Source: an uncultured Aquimarina sp. (lineage in GTDB: Bacteria; Bacteroidota; Bacteroidia; Flavobacteriales; Flavobacteriaceae). From it: DNA of 64,000 nucleotides. The notes beneath the pieces were generated by a model, which was not told where the DNA came from, searched no databases, and worked only from the letters and a program-made list of their open reading frames with translations. A program made the position numbers and the translations under genes. The DNA lies in contig CANMSO010000008.1 in NCBI GenBank assembly GCA_947500545.1, positions 186,001-250,000 on the forward strand. The letters run 5' to 3'. This document shows, in pieces, positions 31,601-41,140 of the stretch. How positions within the stretch are numbered: position 1 is the first letter of the stretch; each line of letters begins with the position of its first letter.

Positions 31601-31774
31601 ATCAGTTTAAGTCTATTAGGTAATAACCTATGGTACTTTGCGCCAAATGTTCCTAAGTATACCAATTTTGATCCTGAAGTAACAAGTTTTGGTTCTTCAA
31701 GAGTTCAAGGGATTGAGGTTTCGGCCGCTCCGACCTCAAAACGATACGGTTTTAAGCTTAATTTATCTTTTTAA
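28613..31774 (+). CDS. SusC/RagA family TonB-linked outer membrane protein
   Basis: Carboxypeptidase-regulatory domain (ISGSVTDNNGVPLPGVNIIVKNTTTGTQSDFDGNY), plug LNGKVPGVNV, beta-barrel C-terminus. Confidence 0.97.
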   Translation: MRVYYHKLLILVFFITSVAFSQQKIISGSVTDNNGVPLPGVNIIVKNTTTGTQSDFDGNYTVTANRGAVLVYSYVGFSTQEIVIGDIDQINVLLQQDAAQLEEVVVTAFGIERNAKKLGYAVSTIKPDEVLENSEPDLIRSLNGKVPGVNVNLSTGVAGASNQINIRGATTLGGASQPLIIVDGVAFDNSQVTTSRQTTGGGGYESGLSSLDPNNIASINVLKSTAAAALYGSRATGGVIVITTKTGATGGATKNKLAVSVSTGTYFENIANLPEYQNTYGNGVNFSYLNANGSWGPRFDSLETIPTWPNVLAAFPEIGPTVPYEAQPDNVKNLFKTGTVFDNSVNLSYGGEDGNFNVTISDLDQDGYIPFNTYDRTSVAAGGNFKLANGLRLGASMSYADTEQIGGFFGENQFAGSASSFARTLWLGRAWDFSLPFENPTTGASVTPNNGYDHPLWSWKHDQIITNTNRIVANINLGFDFNDNISVAYRVGLNRYNLSRKQIRDIGSRANNGLGSITTDDFVNEDLESTLLFNFDYQLSDDFNLTAILGNNVLQNTTDRSALQGTNFKLPGIFTINNTINISKSIGGFILDGFTRSRNVGVFGDISLSYKDFLFLNATGRNDWSSTLPKNNQSYFYPSASISLVFTDALNLDSNVLTFGKLRAGYASVGNDAPAEFLNRTFASGNTFSGIPVIANNIALGDQEITPEFTDEFEIGADLEFFNARAVVDFSWYKKTTTDLISPVSVPSSSGFTTFNTNIGAMENTGIEVGLTLIPIRTDNFKWELFTTFTKNENEVTELVDGLERIRLDPNQIAHAIVGEPFGVFFGSRFARDDNGNFLINQSGGGIVQDLQNGIVGDPNPDFKIGFINTISYKNLSLRTQIDWREGGDIRSTSINALLGRGVTRDTEDRERTFIIPGFYGDNQGNPILDASGNQIPNTTQIDTNELYFSPAGGNTFGINTTDEGFVYDGTVYRLREVSLSYDLPDKFLKNTPFGKISLSLLGNNLWYFAPNVPKYTNFDPEVTSFGSSRVQGIEVSAAPTSKRYGFKLNLSF

Positions 31775-31784
31775 AAAAATAAGT

Positions 31785-33485
31785 ATGAAAAATATAATTA
31801 AAAATACATTTCATAAATCTAAATATCTATTCGCATTCTCTATCTTATTTTTTGTATCGAGTTGTAGCGATTATTTAGATGTGGATACAGATACAGATAA
31901 CCCAACTGAGGCACCAATAAACCAATTATTAACAGGTATAGAGATTAATGTTGGGCAAATGGCAGATTTTCAGTTCTTTAGTGGAGATATACTTCAGGTA
32001 TATACCCACCAATTTACTGCTAGAGAAGAGCAAGATCAATATGGTACCAAAGCTGATAATATATTGATTAATAATGATTGGAATAATGTCTATATAGGAC
32101 TTACAGATATAGAAACGCTAATCGCACAAGCTAATGAAAGTGGTGATATAATTTATGTGGGTATTGTTGAAATACTCAAAGCATATTTAATGTCTGTTGC
32201 AGTTGATCTTTGGGGGGATGTTCCATTTACAGAGGCCACTCAACTGGAGCAAGGAACGGTAAGTCCTGTTTTTGATGATCAGCAAGAAATTTACCAAAGT
32301 GTTTTGGATTTAATTGACGCTGGAAAGGTTAAAGTGCAAAGTGGACAAGGTTTGGTGCCTTCAACCGATGATTTGTTTTATGGTGGAGCTTCAGCACAAT
32401 GGGTGAAGTTTGCTAATACGTTAAAATTAAAGCTATATAATCAGATACGTTTATCTCCACTGTTTAATCAAGCAGATTTTAATGCTCTAATCGCAGAAGA
32501 TAATTTTATGTCTTCTAATACAGATGATTTTCAATTCAATCATACGATTGCACAAGCTCCTTCAGATGAGCGTAATAGACTATTTTTGGATGCATACGGA
32601 GGTGCACAAGTAACAAAATATGCAAGTCCTTGGTTTTATGAGATTTTGTTGGGAGTGAATCCAAACATTCATAACGGGAACCCTGATCCTAGATTACCTT
32701 ATTATTTTGTTAATCAATTAATTCCTGGTCAGTTTCCTCAGGATCAAGGAGATGTGGTGACAAGAGATCCCAATGCAGATTATTGGGATACAGCTACCGG
32801 TTTTTTTAGTATCCGTTTTGGTAGTATAGGCCCAGATAGAGATGGTGCGGTTCAAAATGACGCAACTTTCCCTGGTATTTTTCCCTGTGGAGGGCGATAT
32901 GATGATGGTGCCGGATTTGCTAGAACAATTAATAGTGGTACTGGTGTAGCTCCTAAACGAATACTCACATATGATGAATTCTTATACATACAAGCAGAAC
33001 TCATGCATGTTGGTTTAATGACTGGTGACGCAGGAGCAAAATTAAGAGAAGCTATGACGGCTAGTTTTGCAAAAGTAGATCAGGTGGTGGCAGGAACTGG
33101 AACTACGCAAACAGTTCCAGTATTGGCAGGATCGGCTACAGTGACCACTTTTATAGATAACATAATTAGTGAATATGATGCTGCTAGTAATGAGAAAAAA
33201 TTAGAGATTATCATGACCCAAAAATGGGTGGCTACATTTGCAGATCCGATGGATCAGTATACAGATTATAGAAGAACTGGGTATCCTGTTTTAGCTGACC
33301 CTAATGGTCCTTCTCCAGAGTATCAATTAAATAATAATGATGGTTTCCCATTGGTCGATAATTTAACGGTGTTGAACAACGATTTTCAAGTTTCATTTTT
33401 CTGGCCACAGGCAGAGTTAAACCTCAATCAGAATGCGCCAGATCAAAAAAATGCAACAACGTATAAAATATTTTGGGATAATTAA
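31785..33485 (+). CDS. SusD/RagB family outer membrane lipoprotein
   Basis: Lipobox FFVSSCSDYLDV; SusD-type TPR region. ORF start 31689 overlaps susC; ATG at 31785 preferred. Confidence 0.94.
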   Translation: MKNIIKNTFHKSKYLFAFSILFFVSSCSDYLDVDTDTDNPTEAPINQLLTGIEINVGQMADFQFFSGDILQVYTHQFTAREEQDQYGTKADNILINNDWNNVYIGLTDIETLIAQANESGDIIYVGIVEILKAYLMSVAVDLWGDVPFTEATQLEQGTVSPVFDDQQEIYQSVLDLIDAGKVKVQSGQGLVPSTDDLFYGGASAQWVKFANTLKLKLYNQIRLSPLFNQADFNALIAEDNFMSSNTDDFQFNHTIAQAPSDERNRLFLDAYGGAQVTKYASPWFYEILLGVNPNIHNGNPDPRLPYYFVNQLIPGQFPQDQGDVVTRDPNADYWDTATGFFSIRFGSIGPDRDGAVQNDATFPGIFPCGGRYDDGAGFARTINSGTGVAPKRILTYDEFLYIQAELMHVGLMTGDAGAKLREAMTASFAKVDQVVAGTGTTQTVPVLAGSATVTTFIDNIISEYDAASNEKKLEIIMTQKWVATFADPMDQYTDYRRTGYPVLADPNGPSPEYQLNNNDGFPLVDNLTVLNNDFQVSFFWPQAELNLNQNAPDQKNATTYKIFWDN

Positions 33486-33496
33486 TAAAGAAAATT

Positions 33497-34384
33497 ATGA
33501 GAAAAATAAAAATAATATTACTTGCATTAGTAACTGTAACGCTTGGGATTTCATGTGAAGACGACGGTGGTAGTGCTGCAATTCCGTTAGAAGATGGTGT
33601 TGTTCCTAATATGCAAAAATCGGCAACAGGAGAAACCATAATAGATCTTGTAAAAATAAATAATAATGAACCTGTAAATTTAGAATTTAGCGCAGAAGTA
33701 GCTCAAGGAAATCCAGCATCTACTGATATAGTTGCTGTGTATAGAACATTAGCGGGTCCTGTATATAGTGCAACTTTATTTAGTAATGTGACCTTACCGC
33801 AGGATTATACTTTGTCGACCAATGATATTGTTGCTGCCTTTACAGAACTAAATACTAGTGCGGATATCATGTTAGGTGATGTTTTAACCATCACAACCCG
33901 GTTTACTAGACCAGATGGGACTGTGTTAAACATTGTAAATGATGATGGAACTAGCAATACTGGTAGTAATATTCAAACGACTGTATTGTTTGCTAGTGTT
34001 ATCAATTACCCTGTTTCTTGTCCAACCATGTTAGAAGGTAATTATACCTCTACTGTAATTGCGACAAATCAACCTGCGGGTACTTTTATAAGTCCACAAG
34101 CAGTTACGATAACGCAACCGTCTGCGGGAACGTATGTATTAAATGATGGTACAGCAGGTCTTTTTGGAGCTGGTACACCAATTGGATTGCAGTTTACGGA
34201 TGTTTGCGGAACTATTACTGTAGCTACACCATCTACATCGTTTCCTGGCGTAGTAGATTTTGTGCAGAACTCTGCTAGTTTAGATCAGGTTACTGGTGTT
34301 ATCACATTGGATTTAGGTTTTACCTCGGGTTCTTGTTGTGGTATACCTGGTATTGAATATACTCTAGAGCTAGTTCCTAATTAA
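33497..34384 (+). CDS. Lipoprotein in susCD operon (SusE/F position)
   Basis: Lipobox LGISCEDD; directly downstream of susD; no family recognised from sequence. Confidence 0.7.
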   Translation: MRKIKIILLALVTVTLGISCEDDGGSAAIPLEDGVVPNMQKSATGETIIDLVKINNNEPVNLEFSAEVAQGNPASTDIVAVYRTLAGPVYSATLFSNVTLPQDYTLSTNDIVAAFTELNTSADIMLGDVLTITTRFTRPDGTVLNIVNDDGTSNTGSNIQTTVLFASVINYPVSCPTMLEGNYTSTVIATNQPAGTFISPQAVTITQPSAGTYVLNDGTAGLFGAGTPIGLQFTDVCGTITVATPSTSFPGVVDFVQNSASLDQVTGVITLDLGFTSGSCCGIPGIEYTLELVPN

Positions 34385-34410
34385 AATAAAATTATTTTAG
34401 TAATCAATAA

Positions 34411-34438
34411 ACACCACCGTAACCTAGGTGGTGTTTTT
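34411..34438. terminator. Terminator of the susCD operon
   Basis: ACACCACC-N8-GGTGGTGT followed by TTTTTG. Confidence 0.8.
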
Positions 34439-34541
34439 GTATTTTTAATCTTATAAGTATTTATTACAAAAAAATTACCCATCAATACAGAAGTAAATGA
34501 TGGGTAATTCAACATATATAATGAGGAGGCAATTTTAAACG

Positions 34542-37500
34542 TTAATTCTTAAATATTTTTTTGGTCGTTACATGATCATCGATCATTATTCTGCAAAAGT
34601 AAATACCCGAAGCTCTTAAAAGATTATCCTTGTTGAGGTCAAAAGTATGTTTTCCTTGGTTTACTGCCTTGTCAAAGATCACTTCTGTTGCTCCGTAAAG
34701 GTTAATTATTTCAATACGCACATTACTTTTATTGGTGTCAATATACCACTCTATCACTGATTCGTGTGTTATAGGATTAGGGTGAATTGAAATTTTTTGA
34801 TTTGAAAAACTAGGAACTGAAATAGCATTTGTTCTCATTGCACTTGGTTTATTATCATACCAGGTACCATTATAATACCAACCATTTTTACATCTAGTTA
34901 GATCCAAAGTTTTTGAGTTTCCGTTATTACTGAAAATCATATTGGCACAACTTGTATTCGAAAAAGTATAACTATACCATCCATCAACATCGGCCACCAT
35001 AGATTCTCCTGGCCATGATGTAGTGGCTTCTGAAGGAATAACATTCCAGAAATAAATTTCGGGAAAAGAATAGGTGTCAGATTTAAAGTAAACGGTTAAT
35101 TCTTGTGATTCTTCAGGATTGCTATCGTACCAAGTACCATTGTAATACCAGCCATCACCACATCTGTTTAGATCTGTAGTTTGATTAGCCCCATTACTAT
35201 TGAAGATAAGGTTAGAACAATTTATAGTATTCAAAGTGTGTTTAAACCAACCGTTACCAGCATCTGTCATGGATACCCCGGGCCAATTAACTGCCAAATC
35301 AATAGGGTTTGTATTCCAGAAATAAAGGTTAGGGTTGTTTAATGCTCCTTTATAATATATCGTCATCGAATTATTTGCAGATGTAAAAGTGTAAGTATTG
35401 CTAATTATTCCAGAACTCAAGCCTTCAGAATCATATGCAATCGCCTTTATTGTTGTGTTTTCTGTAATCGAAATTGCAGAAACATACAGATTTGATGTGA
35501 TAGAAGGCTCTTCTCCATTAAGGGTATAGTAAATACTGATACCATTTGGATTATCATCATTGGCAATAAGAGCGACAGAAACAATTTCACCTTCACTAAA
35601 TGTGCCACCTTCAGGAGAGATCATAAGTGTAGGAGGAGTGTTAGAAGTATTCCCGGGATCGGAATCATACCATACTCCATCTTCATACCATCCATCTCCG
35701 TTTCTAGATAGGTCTGGTGTTTTGTTACTTCCGTTATCACTAAATAATAGATTTGTACTCTGTACTCCTTGAAAAATGTATTCGTACCAATCAGAATTAT
35801 CAATTCTTGTCATTTGAGGGCCTGGCCAATTACTTGGAGGAAGTACATCGGGAGATTCATTCCAATAGTGGACATTTACTTGTGACCAGTTTATCGGTTT
35901 TTTAAAGTAGATACGTAGACCTTCAATAGGGCCTATTGTATAGTTTTTTGTTGAAATTTCTGAAGCTGTTCCATTATTATCATAAACTATTGCTTTTATC
36001 GTAGTAGATTCGGTAATTGTAAATGAACCTGTGTATCTAGTACTAAATGCATTGGGATTGTTTCCATTAGTTGTATAGTATATTTCATATGGTGATCCCG
36101 CGCCTGCAACTCCTTCTATTGAGATTTGAATAGGGTTTTCAGATTGACTAGTATTTGGGTTTATTACTGCCACAGGGTTTGATGGTCCATTAACACAGTT
36201 TTCAAAAAAACCACCACCGCAGCCGCCAATCAGTCCAGGTCCGTTAAGGACATAAATACCCGCAGAACCAGAAGTAACATTAAAGTTTAAATTACCATTA
36301 GTAGCAATTGCTTCTCTACCAGTGACTGCATCACGATAGATACCGTTGGTCATTCCAGATATAGAGAAAGACGCACCACCATCTTTGGCTAGGCCTACTG
36401 CTACTTCACTATTTTGATGTGTTCTACGATATGCAACGGCATTTCCAGGAGCATCTTTCCAACTCCAAGTTCCTTTTTGTAGTGCAGGAACGGCCTTACG
36501 AATGGCATTTAATTTTTTAATGTGTTGATATACCGTGTGACTAGATGCTTGATCTATTACATCACCGTAATAAGCTCTTCCTGTTTCATTAATGGATTTT
36601 TGAATACCAGAGGCATCGTGAATATCATTAAATTCTCCTGCTTTAAAACGCATCTCTGTTCCATAATACACTGTAGGGATTCCTCGCCATGTAAACATGA
36701 AATTCATACATGCTGCAAGGTTTTCATCAGAGCCACCATAGCGTCTGTTCCAATCATTATTGGGGCCAAAATCGTGATTATCTAACCACGTCACCAAGGT
36801 TGAAGGATCACTATATAAGTTATCATATCTGGCAGCTGCTTTTACCGTTGGGAATGACTGCCCTTCTTCAAAAGTACCATGAAATGTTGCTTCAGCGAAG
36901 AAATCTATAACCGCTAAATCTACAGGGGCCGAGTTATTTACTGCTCCTCTCCAGGTATAATAGTGTGGATTTGTCTCCTCTACGGGATGTAATTCATGAC
37001 GTTTTTGTGCTACTTCTCCGAAAATAAAGAGATCGGGATTTACCGCTTTAAAGGCATCGTAAAAATACAATATGTCTTCTCTACTCATGTGTTTTACAGT
37101 ATCCCAACGAAAAGCATCTACACCCATATTTATAAAGGTAGTGTAGGCGTTTACTAAGTAGTCTCTAACTACTTGACTGCCTGTATTTAAATCAGGAGTA
37201 TCACCTGCTAGAGCTCTATTTTGTAGATTTTCAACATCGTCAAACCCTTGTGCAAAACCATTCCCAGAATGATGATACCAATCGGGATCAGATGTATCAA
37301 CATAATTTTCTTTACCCGGGAAATTATAGGCTTCTAAATTTTGGTTGTAGGGTGGGGGCATTTTGGCTAAATTAGCCCTGCTCCAAATTAGGCCATCTTC
37401 TGGATTGGGGGTTAATCCATCATACGCCCAATTTGGATTGTCAGGTGCATACCATGTCGCAGTAGGGTCGGTGTTGTATTTTATTTCTGCTACATCTTTT

Positions 37501-37988
37501 ATCCCAAATCGCCCAGAATGATTGGTTACAATATCAAGTACAATTTTCATATCACGAGCATGAATTTCATTGATTAGATCCTGAAAAGTAGCTCCGGGTG
37601 ATTCTAATCTGGGATCAACTTTGGTGAAATCCCAGGCATGATAACCATGATAGTCCAGTGGACTTCGATTATGAACAATTGGGGTAATCCAAATAGCTGT
37701 GAATCCCAGATCTTTGATATAATCTAATTTTTGTATCAAACCTTTAAAATCTCCTCTCCAGGTTACATCATTTGGATCAGTGATTGTAGGATTTATGGTG
37801 GGGTCTGGATTGTAAGAGGACCATTCTGTAGGGGCGTTGTTGTTTTGATCTCCATCAAAAAAACGAGTTGTCATCAAAAAGTAAATGGTTTCCTCTCTAA
37901 AATCTGTTTGGCCGTTTATTGATAAAGGAGTAAAGGATATAATACCGGTTCCTATTATTGTAAATAAACTAAGTAGTAATTTTTTCAT
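34542..37988 (-). CDS. Secreted GH13 alpha-amylase with CHB_HEX_C-like modules, three CBM26-like modules and a T9SS type A sorting tail
   Basis: GH13 motifs DIVTNH, VDAFRWDTVKH, FGEVA, WLDNHD; three repeats ending DGWYxxGxWYDSxP; C-terminus HPNPITHESVIEW...ASGIYFCRIMIDDHVTTKKIFKN. Confidence 0.93.
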   Translation of the reverse strand: MKKLLLSLFTIIGTGIISFTPLSINGQTDFREETIYFLMTTRFFDGDQNNNAPTEWSSYNPDPTINPTITDPNDVTWRGDFKGLIQKLDYIKDLGFTAIWITPIVHNRSPLDYHGYHAWDFTKVDPRLESPGATFQDLINEIHARDMKIVLDIVTNHSGRFGIKDVAEIKYNTDPTATWYAPDNPNWAYDGLTPNPEDGLIWSRANLAKMPPPYNQNLEAYNFPGKENYVDTSDPDWYHHSGNGFAQGFDDVENLQNRALAGDTPDLNTGSQVVRDYLVNAYTTFINMGVDAFRWDTVKHMSREDILYFYDAFKAVNPDLFIFGEVAQKRHELHPVEETNPHYYTWRGAVNNSAPVDLAVIDFFAEATFHGTFEEGQSFPTVKAAARYDNLYSDPSTLVTWLDNHDFGPNNDWNRRYGGSDENLAACMNFMFTWRGIPTVYYGTEMRFKAGEFNDIHDASGIQKSINETGRAYYGDVIDQASSHTVYQHIKKLNAIRKAVPALQKGTWSWKDAPGNAVAYRRTHQNSEVAVGLAKDGGASFSISGMTNGIYRDAVTGREAIATNGNLNFNVTSGSAGIYVLNGPGLIGGCGGGFFENCVNGPSNPVAVINPNTSQSENPIQISIEGVAGAGSPYEIYYTTNGNNPNAFSTRYTGSFTITESTTIKAIVYDNNGTASEISTKNYTIGPIEGLRIYFKKPINWSQVNVHYWNESPDVLPPSNWPGPQMTRIDNSDWYEYIFQGVQSTNLLFSDNGSNKTPDLSRNGDGWYEDGVWYDSDPGNTSNTPPTLMISPEGGTFSEGEIVSVALIANDDNPNGISIYYTLNGEEPSITSNLYVSAISITENTTIKAIAYDSEGLSSGIISNTYTFTSANNSMTIYYKGALNNPNLYFWNTNPIDLAVNWPGVSMTDAGNGWFKHTLNTINCSNLIFNSNGANQTTDLNRCGDGWYYNGTWYDSNPEESQELTVYFKSDTYSFPEIYFWNVIPSEATTSWPGESMVADVDGWYSYTFSNTSCANMIFSNNGNSKTLDLTRCKNGWYYNGTWYDNKPSAMRTNAISVPSFSNQKISIHPNPITHESVIEWYIDTNKSNVRIEIINLYGATEVIFDKAVNQGKHTFDLNKDNLLRASGIYFCRIMIDDHVTTKKIFKN

Positions 37989-38163
37989 TAGTGTGAGCTT
38001 GTGTTACCTTGGTTCTTATAAACGAAAAACTTGAGGTTGATTAAAATTGTGTTTGTGTGAAATAAATGAATATACTTTTGAGTATATTTTAAATTTTTAG
38101 TATTTTTTTTAGTGATATAGCAATTTAAGTAAATTCTTACAGGCGTTTTCAAGAGATAATATG

Positions 38164-38177
38164 CGAAAACGTTTTCG
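38164..38177. promoter_or_regulatory. Perfect palindrome CGAAAACGTTTTCG (LacI-family operator-like)
   Basis: 14-bp perfect palindrome 176 bp upstream of the amylase ATG. Confidence 0.55.
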
Positions 38178-38279
38178 TGTTAATAAATCATTAACATGTT
38201 CACGTTTTATACTTGTATTAAATCGTGATATAAGACAAAGATTTGCCTTTGCTATACTCTTTAGAGGAGAAAAAATGTA

Positions 38280-38906
38280 TTATTTTTTGAGAGCTATTAG
38301 GTTTTTTTTGATTCCTATGTTTTTGAATCCGAACCTTTTAGTGATCCATTGTAACGTGTTTTTAGTGTAAAAAAAGACGTGCGTTGTATCATTTTTGTAC
38401 CACCAAGATTTAAAATCTATTGATTGGTCATATATGTAGGTCTTACAATATAAAGTTCCGTTAGGATTTAATAGTGAAAATAGAAGTTCAAATTCCTTAA
38501 ATGGATTATAGAAGTGTTCAATTACTTCACAACAAACAATATAGTCATAGGTTTTTTTTAAAGCCTTATTGTTTGGGGCAAAAAAAGGGTCATAACTAGT
38601 TATGTTGTATCCCTTTTTTTCTAATAATGTAGTAATTACGGGGCCGCTCCCGGAGCCAAAATCAAGGCCGATATGATTATTCTCATATTCTTCAAAAATG
38701 GCTTGAATTATGGGGCTTACAAAATTTTGATAACCAAGATCAGTTACATCATTTTGATGTAATTGATATCTGGTTTTTTCTTTATCTGCGGAAAGAAAAT
38801 ATGAGGGATGTAGCAAAATCCCTTCACACTTGCAACATTTGAAAAACATTCTTTCTTGTACTTCAGAAAACAATGAAGTTTCTGAACCACATAGAGAACA
38901 TTGCAT
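38280..38906 (-). CDS. Class I SAM-dependent methyltransferase with N-terminal Cys4 zinc ribbon
   Basis: CSLCGSE...CCKCEG; GLDFGSGSGP; CCEVIEHF. Confidence 0.8.
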   Translation of the reverse strand: MQCSLCGSETSLFSEVQERMFFKCCKCEGILLHPSYFLSADKEKTRYQLHQNDVTDLGYQNFVSPIIQAIFEEYENNHIGLDFGSGSGPVITTLLEKKGYNITSYDPFFAPNNKALKKTYDYIVCCEVIEHFYNPFKEFELLFSLLNPNGTLYCKTYIYDQSIDFKSWWYKNDTTHVFFYTKNTLQWITKRFGFKNIGIKKNLIALKK

Positions 38907-38911
38907 ACTAT

Positions 38912-41002
38912 TTAGAGTTGTTTTATTTTTATCAATTTAGCTTTCCAAACTTCTAGGGTTTCTTTGTGTTTTGCTATATTTTTTTGAACCTCTTTAACTA
39001 ACGGATTATCATCTTTTGCATTTTTAAAGAACTGAAGATTGTTTTCTAACTGACGTATTTCTCCCTTTACATCATCAATTTTTTTACGAATAAAATTTTG
39101 CTCGCTTTTTAGAGCTCTATCATCACTTTGATTTGATAATGTATTTAGCTTGTTTTCATATTTAATTAACTCCGTTTCTTTACGACTCAAATTAAGCTGC
39201 TCAAAAAGTCCGTCTAGTACTTTATTATATTCGGATTCAATATTTTTCTTTTTGTAAGGCACTCTCCCTAGGGTTTTCCATACAGAAATATCTTCCTTTA
39301 TAGTTTGCAAATCAGTCTCTGGGTTACCAGAAAGTTTGATGTTTTTTAAATTTTCAATATGCGCTTGTTTCTTTTCAAGCGAAATACTTTCTTCTTTATT
39401 TGCTTCGTTTCGCTCTGCGTGTAAGCGATCAAAGTATGAATTACAGGCATCTTTAAATCTTTTCCAGATTCTATCGCTATCTTTTCTAGGTACATGGCCA
39501 ATTTTTTTCCAATCAGCCTGAATTTTTTTCATCAATGAAGTGGTAATAGAAAAGTCATCACTATCTTTATTGTCTTCAGCAATTTTGATCAGTTCCATTT
39601 TCTTATTAAGATTGTCAAACTGCTCTTTTTTAAGGCCTTTGTAGAAAGAGTTTTTATTACGATTAAAATCTCTAACCGCAGATTTAAATTGACTCCAGGT
39701 TTGTTCGTTTACATTAGAAGGAACTTTTCCAGCTTTAAAGAATTCTTCTCGCAGCAATTCTATTTCTTTAATTTTTTGTTGCCATCCGCTATGATTATTA
39801 GGATGATTAGATCCTACTTCGATTATTTTGGCTATGATTTCCTTTTTAACTTCTAAGTTTACTTCATAAACTTTGTCAAGCTCTTTAAAGTGCTTTTGAC
39901 GATTCTCATGAATTTGCTTTGTTAAACCACTAAATTTTTCCCAAATAGGTTCTCTGTACTCTTTTCCAACAGGTCCTAAATCTTCTTTCCACATTTTGTG
40001 AAGTAACTGCAGCTCTCTAAACGCTCTGTTTACATCAGTTTCTTGAGCAAGTTCTGTAGCACGCTCAATAATTTTAAGTTTCTGCTCTAAATTATGTTTA
40101 AAATCTAGATCTCTAAATTCTCTGTTTAGATGTAAAAAGTCATAGAAATTTTCGGTGTGATGATGATATGTGTTCCATACAGTATTATACTTATCACGAG
40201 GTATTGGTCCAGCATTACGCCATCTTTCTTGTATACTTTTAAAATGATTGTAAGTAGTGTTGATATTTTCATCAACATTAAGTAGGCCTTTTAATTCATC
40301 TATTAATTCTAACCTTCTTTTAAGGTTTTCCTGAAGATCTTTTTTTAAATTTTGGTAATAAGCGTTACGCTTTTCTTTATAATCAAAATAAACAGAATTA
40401 AATTCTTTTTTTACAGGAGTTGAATAATAGAAATCAATAATGTCACCTCCATCAGCTAGAAACTCTTCTTTTTTAAGCTCTACTTCTTCATTAAACTTCG
40501 CATTAAACTCATTCTTAATCTCTTCAACATGTTCTTTAATGGCTTGAACTTTTTCATTTTTTACTAAAATGCGTAGTTCATTGATTAAATCTTCTTTGGC
40601 CATAGCATGATAATCTTTCTTCTCGATATCATGTTTTTCTATAGTGCTTTCATCTTCGCTATGTTCTGCAACCGCCTCATCCATCTGATCCTGAATTACA
40701 TCATTTTTTATCGCAGGGATTTCGGACTCTGGTTCTTCTTTCTCTGCGGGTACAATGTCATCACTAGATTTAGAATCTTCGGTTATGGCATCTGTAATTT
40801 GTGGATTGACTAAATCTTCAGTTTTATTTTCGGCACTGTCTTCGCCCGTCTGATCTAAAGTTTCGACATTAGATTCTTTGGGAGTTTCTAATGGAACCGA
40901 TTCTATATTTTTTACTTCAGAATTTTCAGTTGCTACCTTTAAAGTTTCAGTCTTATTTTCTTTATCTCCATCTGCCTGGGGCAGGTTATCACGTGTTGAC
41001 AT
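38912..41002 (-). CDS. DUF349 domain-containing protein with acidic N-terminal region
   Basis: Repeated W(R/K)xxGPxx(K/R)(E/D) coiled-coil units (RWRNAGPIPRDKYNTVWNTY, DWKKIGHVPRKDSDRIWKRF). Confidence 0.85.
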   Translation of the reverse strand: MSTRDNLPQADGDKENKTETLKVATENSEVKNIESVPLETPKESNVETLDQTGEDSAENKTEDLVNPQITDAITEDSKSSDDIVPAEKEEPESEIPAIKNDVIQDQMDEAVAEHSEDESTIEKHDIEKKDYHAMAKEDLINELRILVKNEKVQAIKEHVEEIKNEFNAKFNEEVELKKEEFLADGGDIIDFYYSTPVKKEFNSVYFDYKEKRNAYYQNLKKDLQENLKRRLELIDELKGLLNVDENINTTYNHFKSIQERWRNAGPIPRDKYNTVWNTYHHHTENFYDFLHLNREFRDLDFKHNLEQKLKIIERATELAQETDVNRAFRELQLLHKMWKEDLGPVGKEYREPIWEKFSGLTKQIHENRQKHFKELDKVYEVNLEVKKEIIAKIIEVGSNHPNNHSGWQQKIKEIELLREEFFKAGKVPSNVNEQTWSQFKSAVRDFNRNKNSFYKGLKKEQFDNLNKKMELIKIAEDNKDSDDFSITTSLMKKIQADWKKIGHVPRKDSDRIWKRFKDACNSYFDRLHAERNEANKEESISLEKKQAHIENLKNIKLSGNPETDLQTIKEDISVWKTLGRVPYKKKNIESEYNKVLDGLFEQLNLSRKETELIKYENKLNTLSNQSDDRALKSEQNFIRKKIDDVKGEIRQLENNLQFFKNAKDDNPLVKEVQKNIAKHKETLEVWKAKLIKIKQL

Positions 41003-41140
41003 TGTGTGAACGTTTTTGTTTGTCTAAGCTTAATCCATGACTAAGATACTAACATATTAGAAAACCTCAAAGTTATTAAGGGGTTTTAGGATCTTCTTAG
41101 GTCTTATCTAAGAAAGAGTTTATCATAAAACAAGGCAAAA

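Noticed and set aside
36522-36910. Plus-strand ORFs within the amylase gene
   Set aside because: Antisense to an intact GH13 coding sequence with no independent support.
38161-38370. Plus-strand ORF 69 aa (MRKRFRVNKSLTCSRF...)
   Set aside because: Partly antisense to the methyltransferase gene; low-complexity translation; the start region coincides with the operator-like palindrome.
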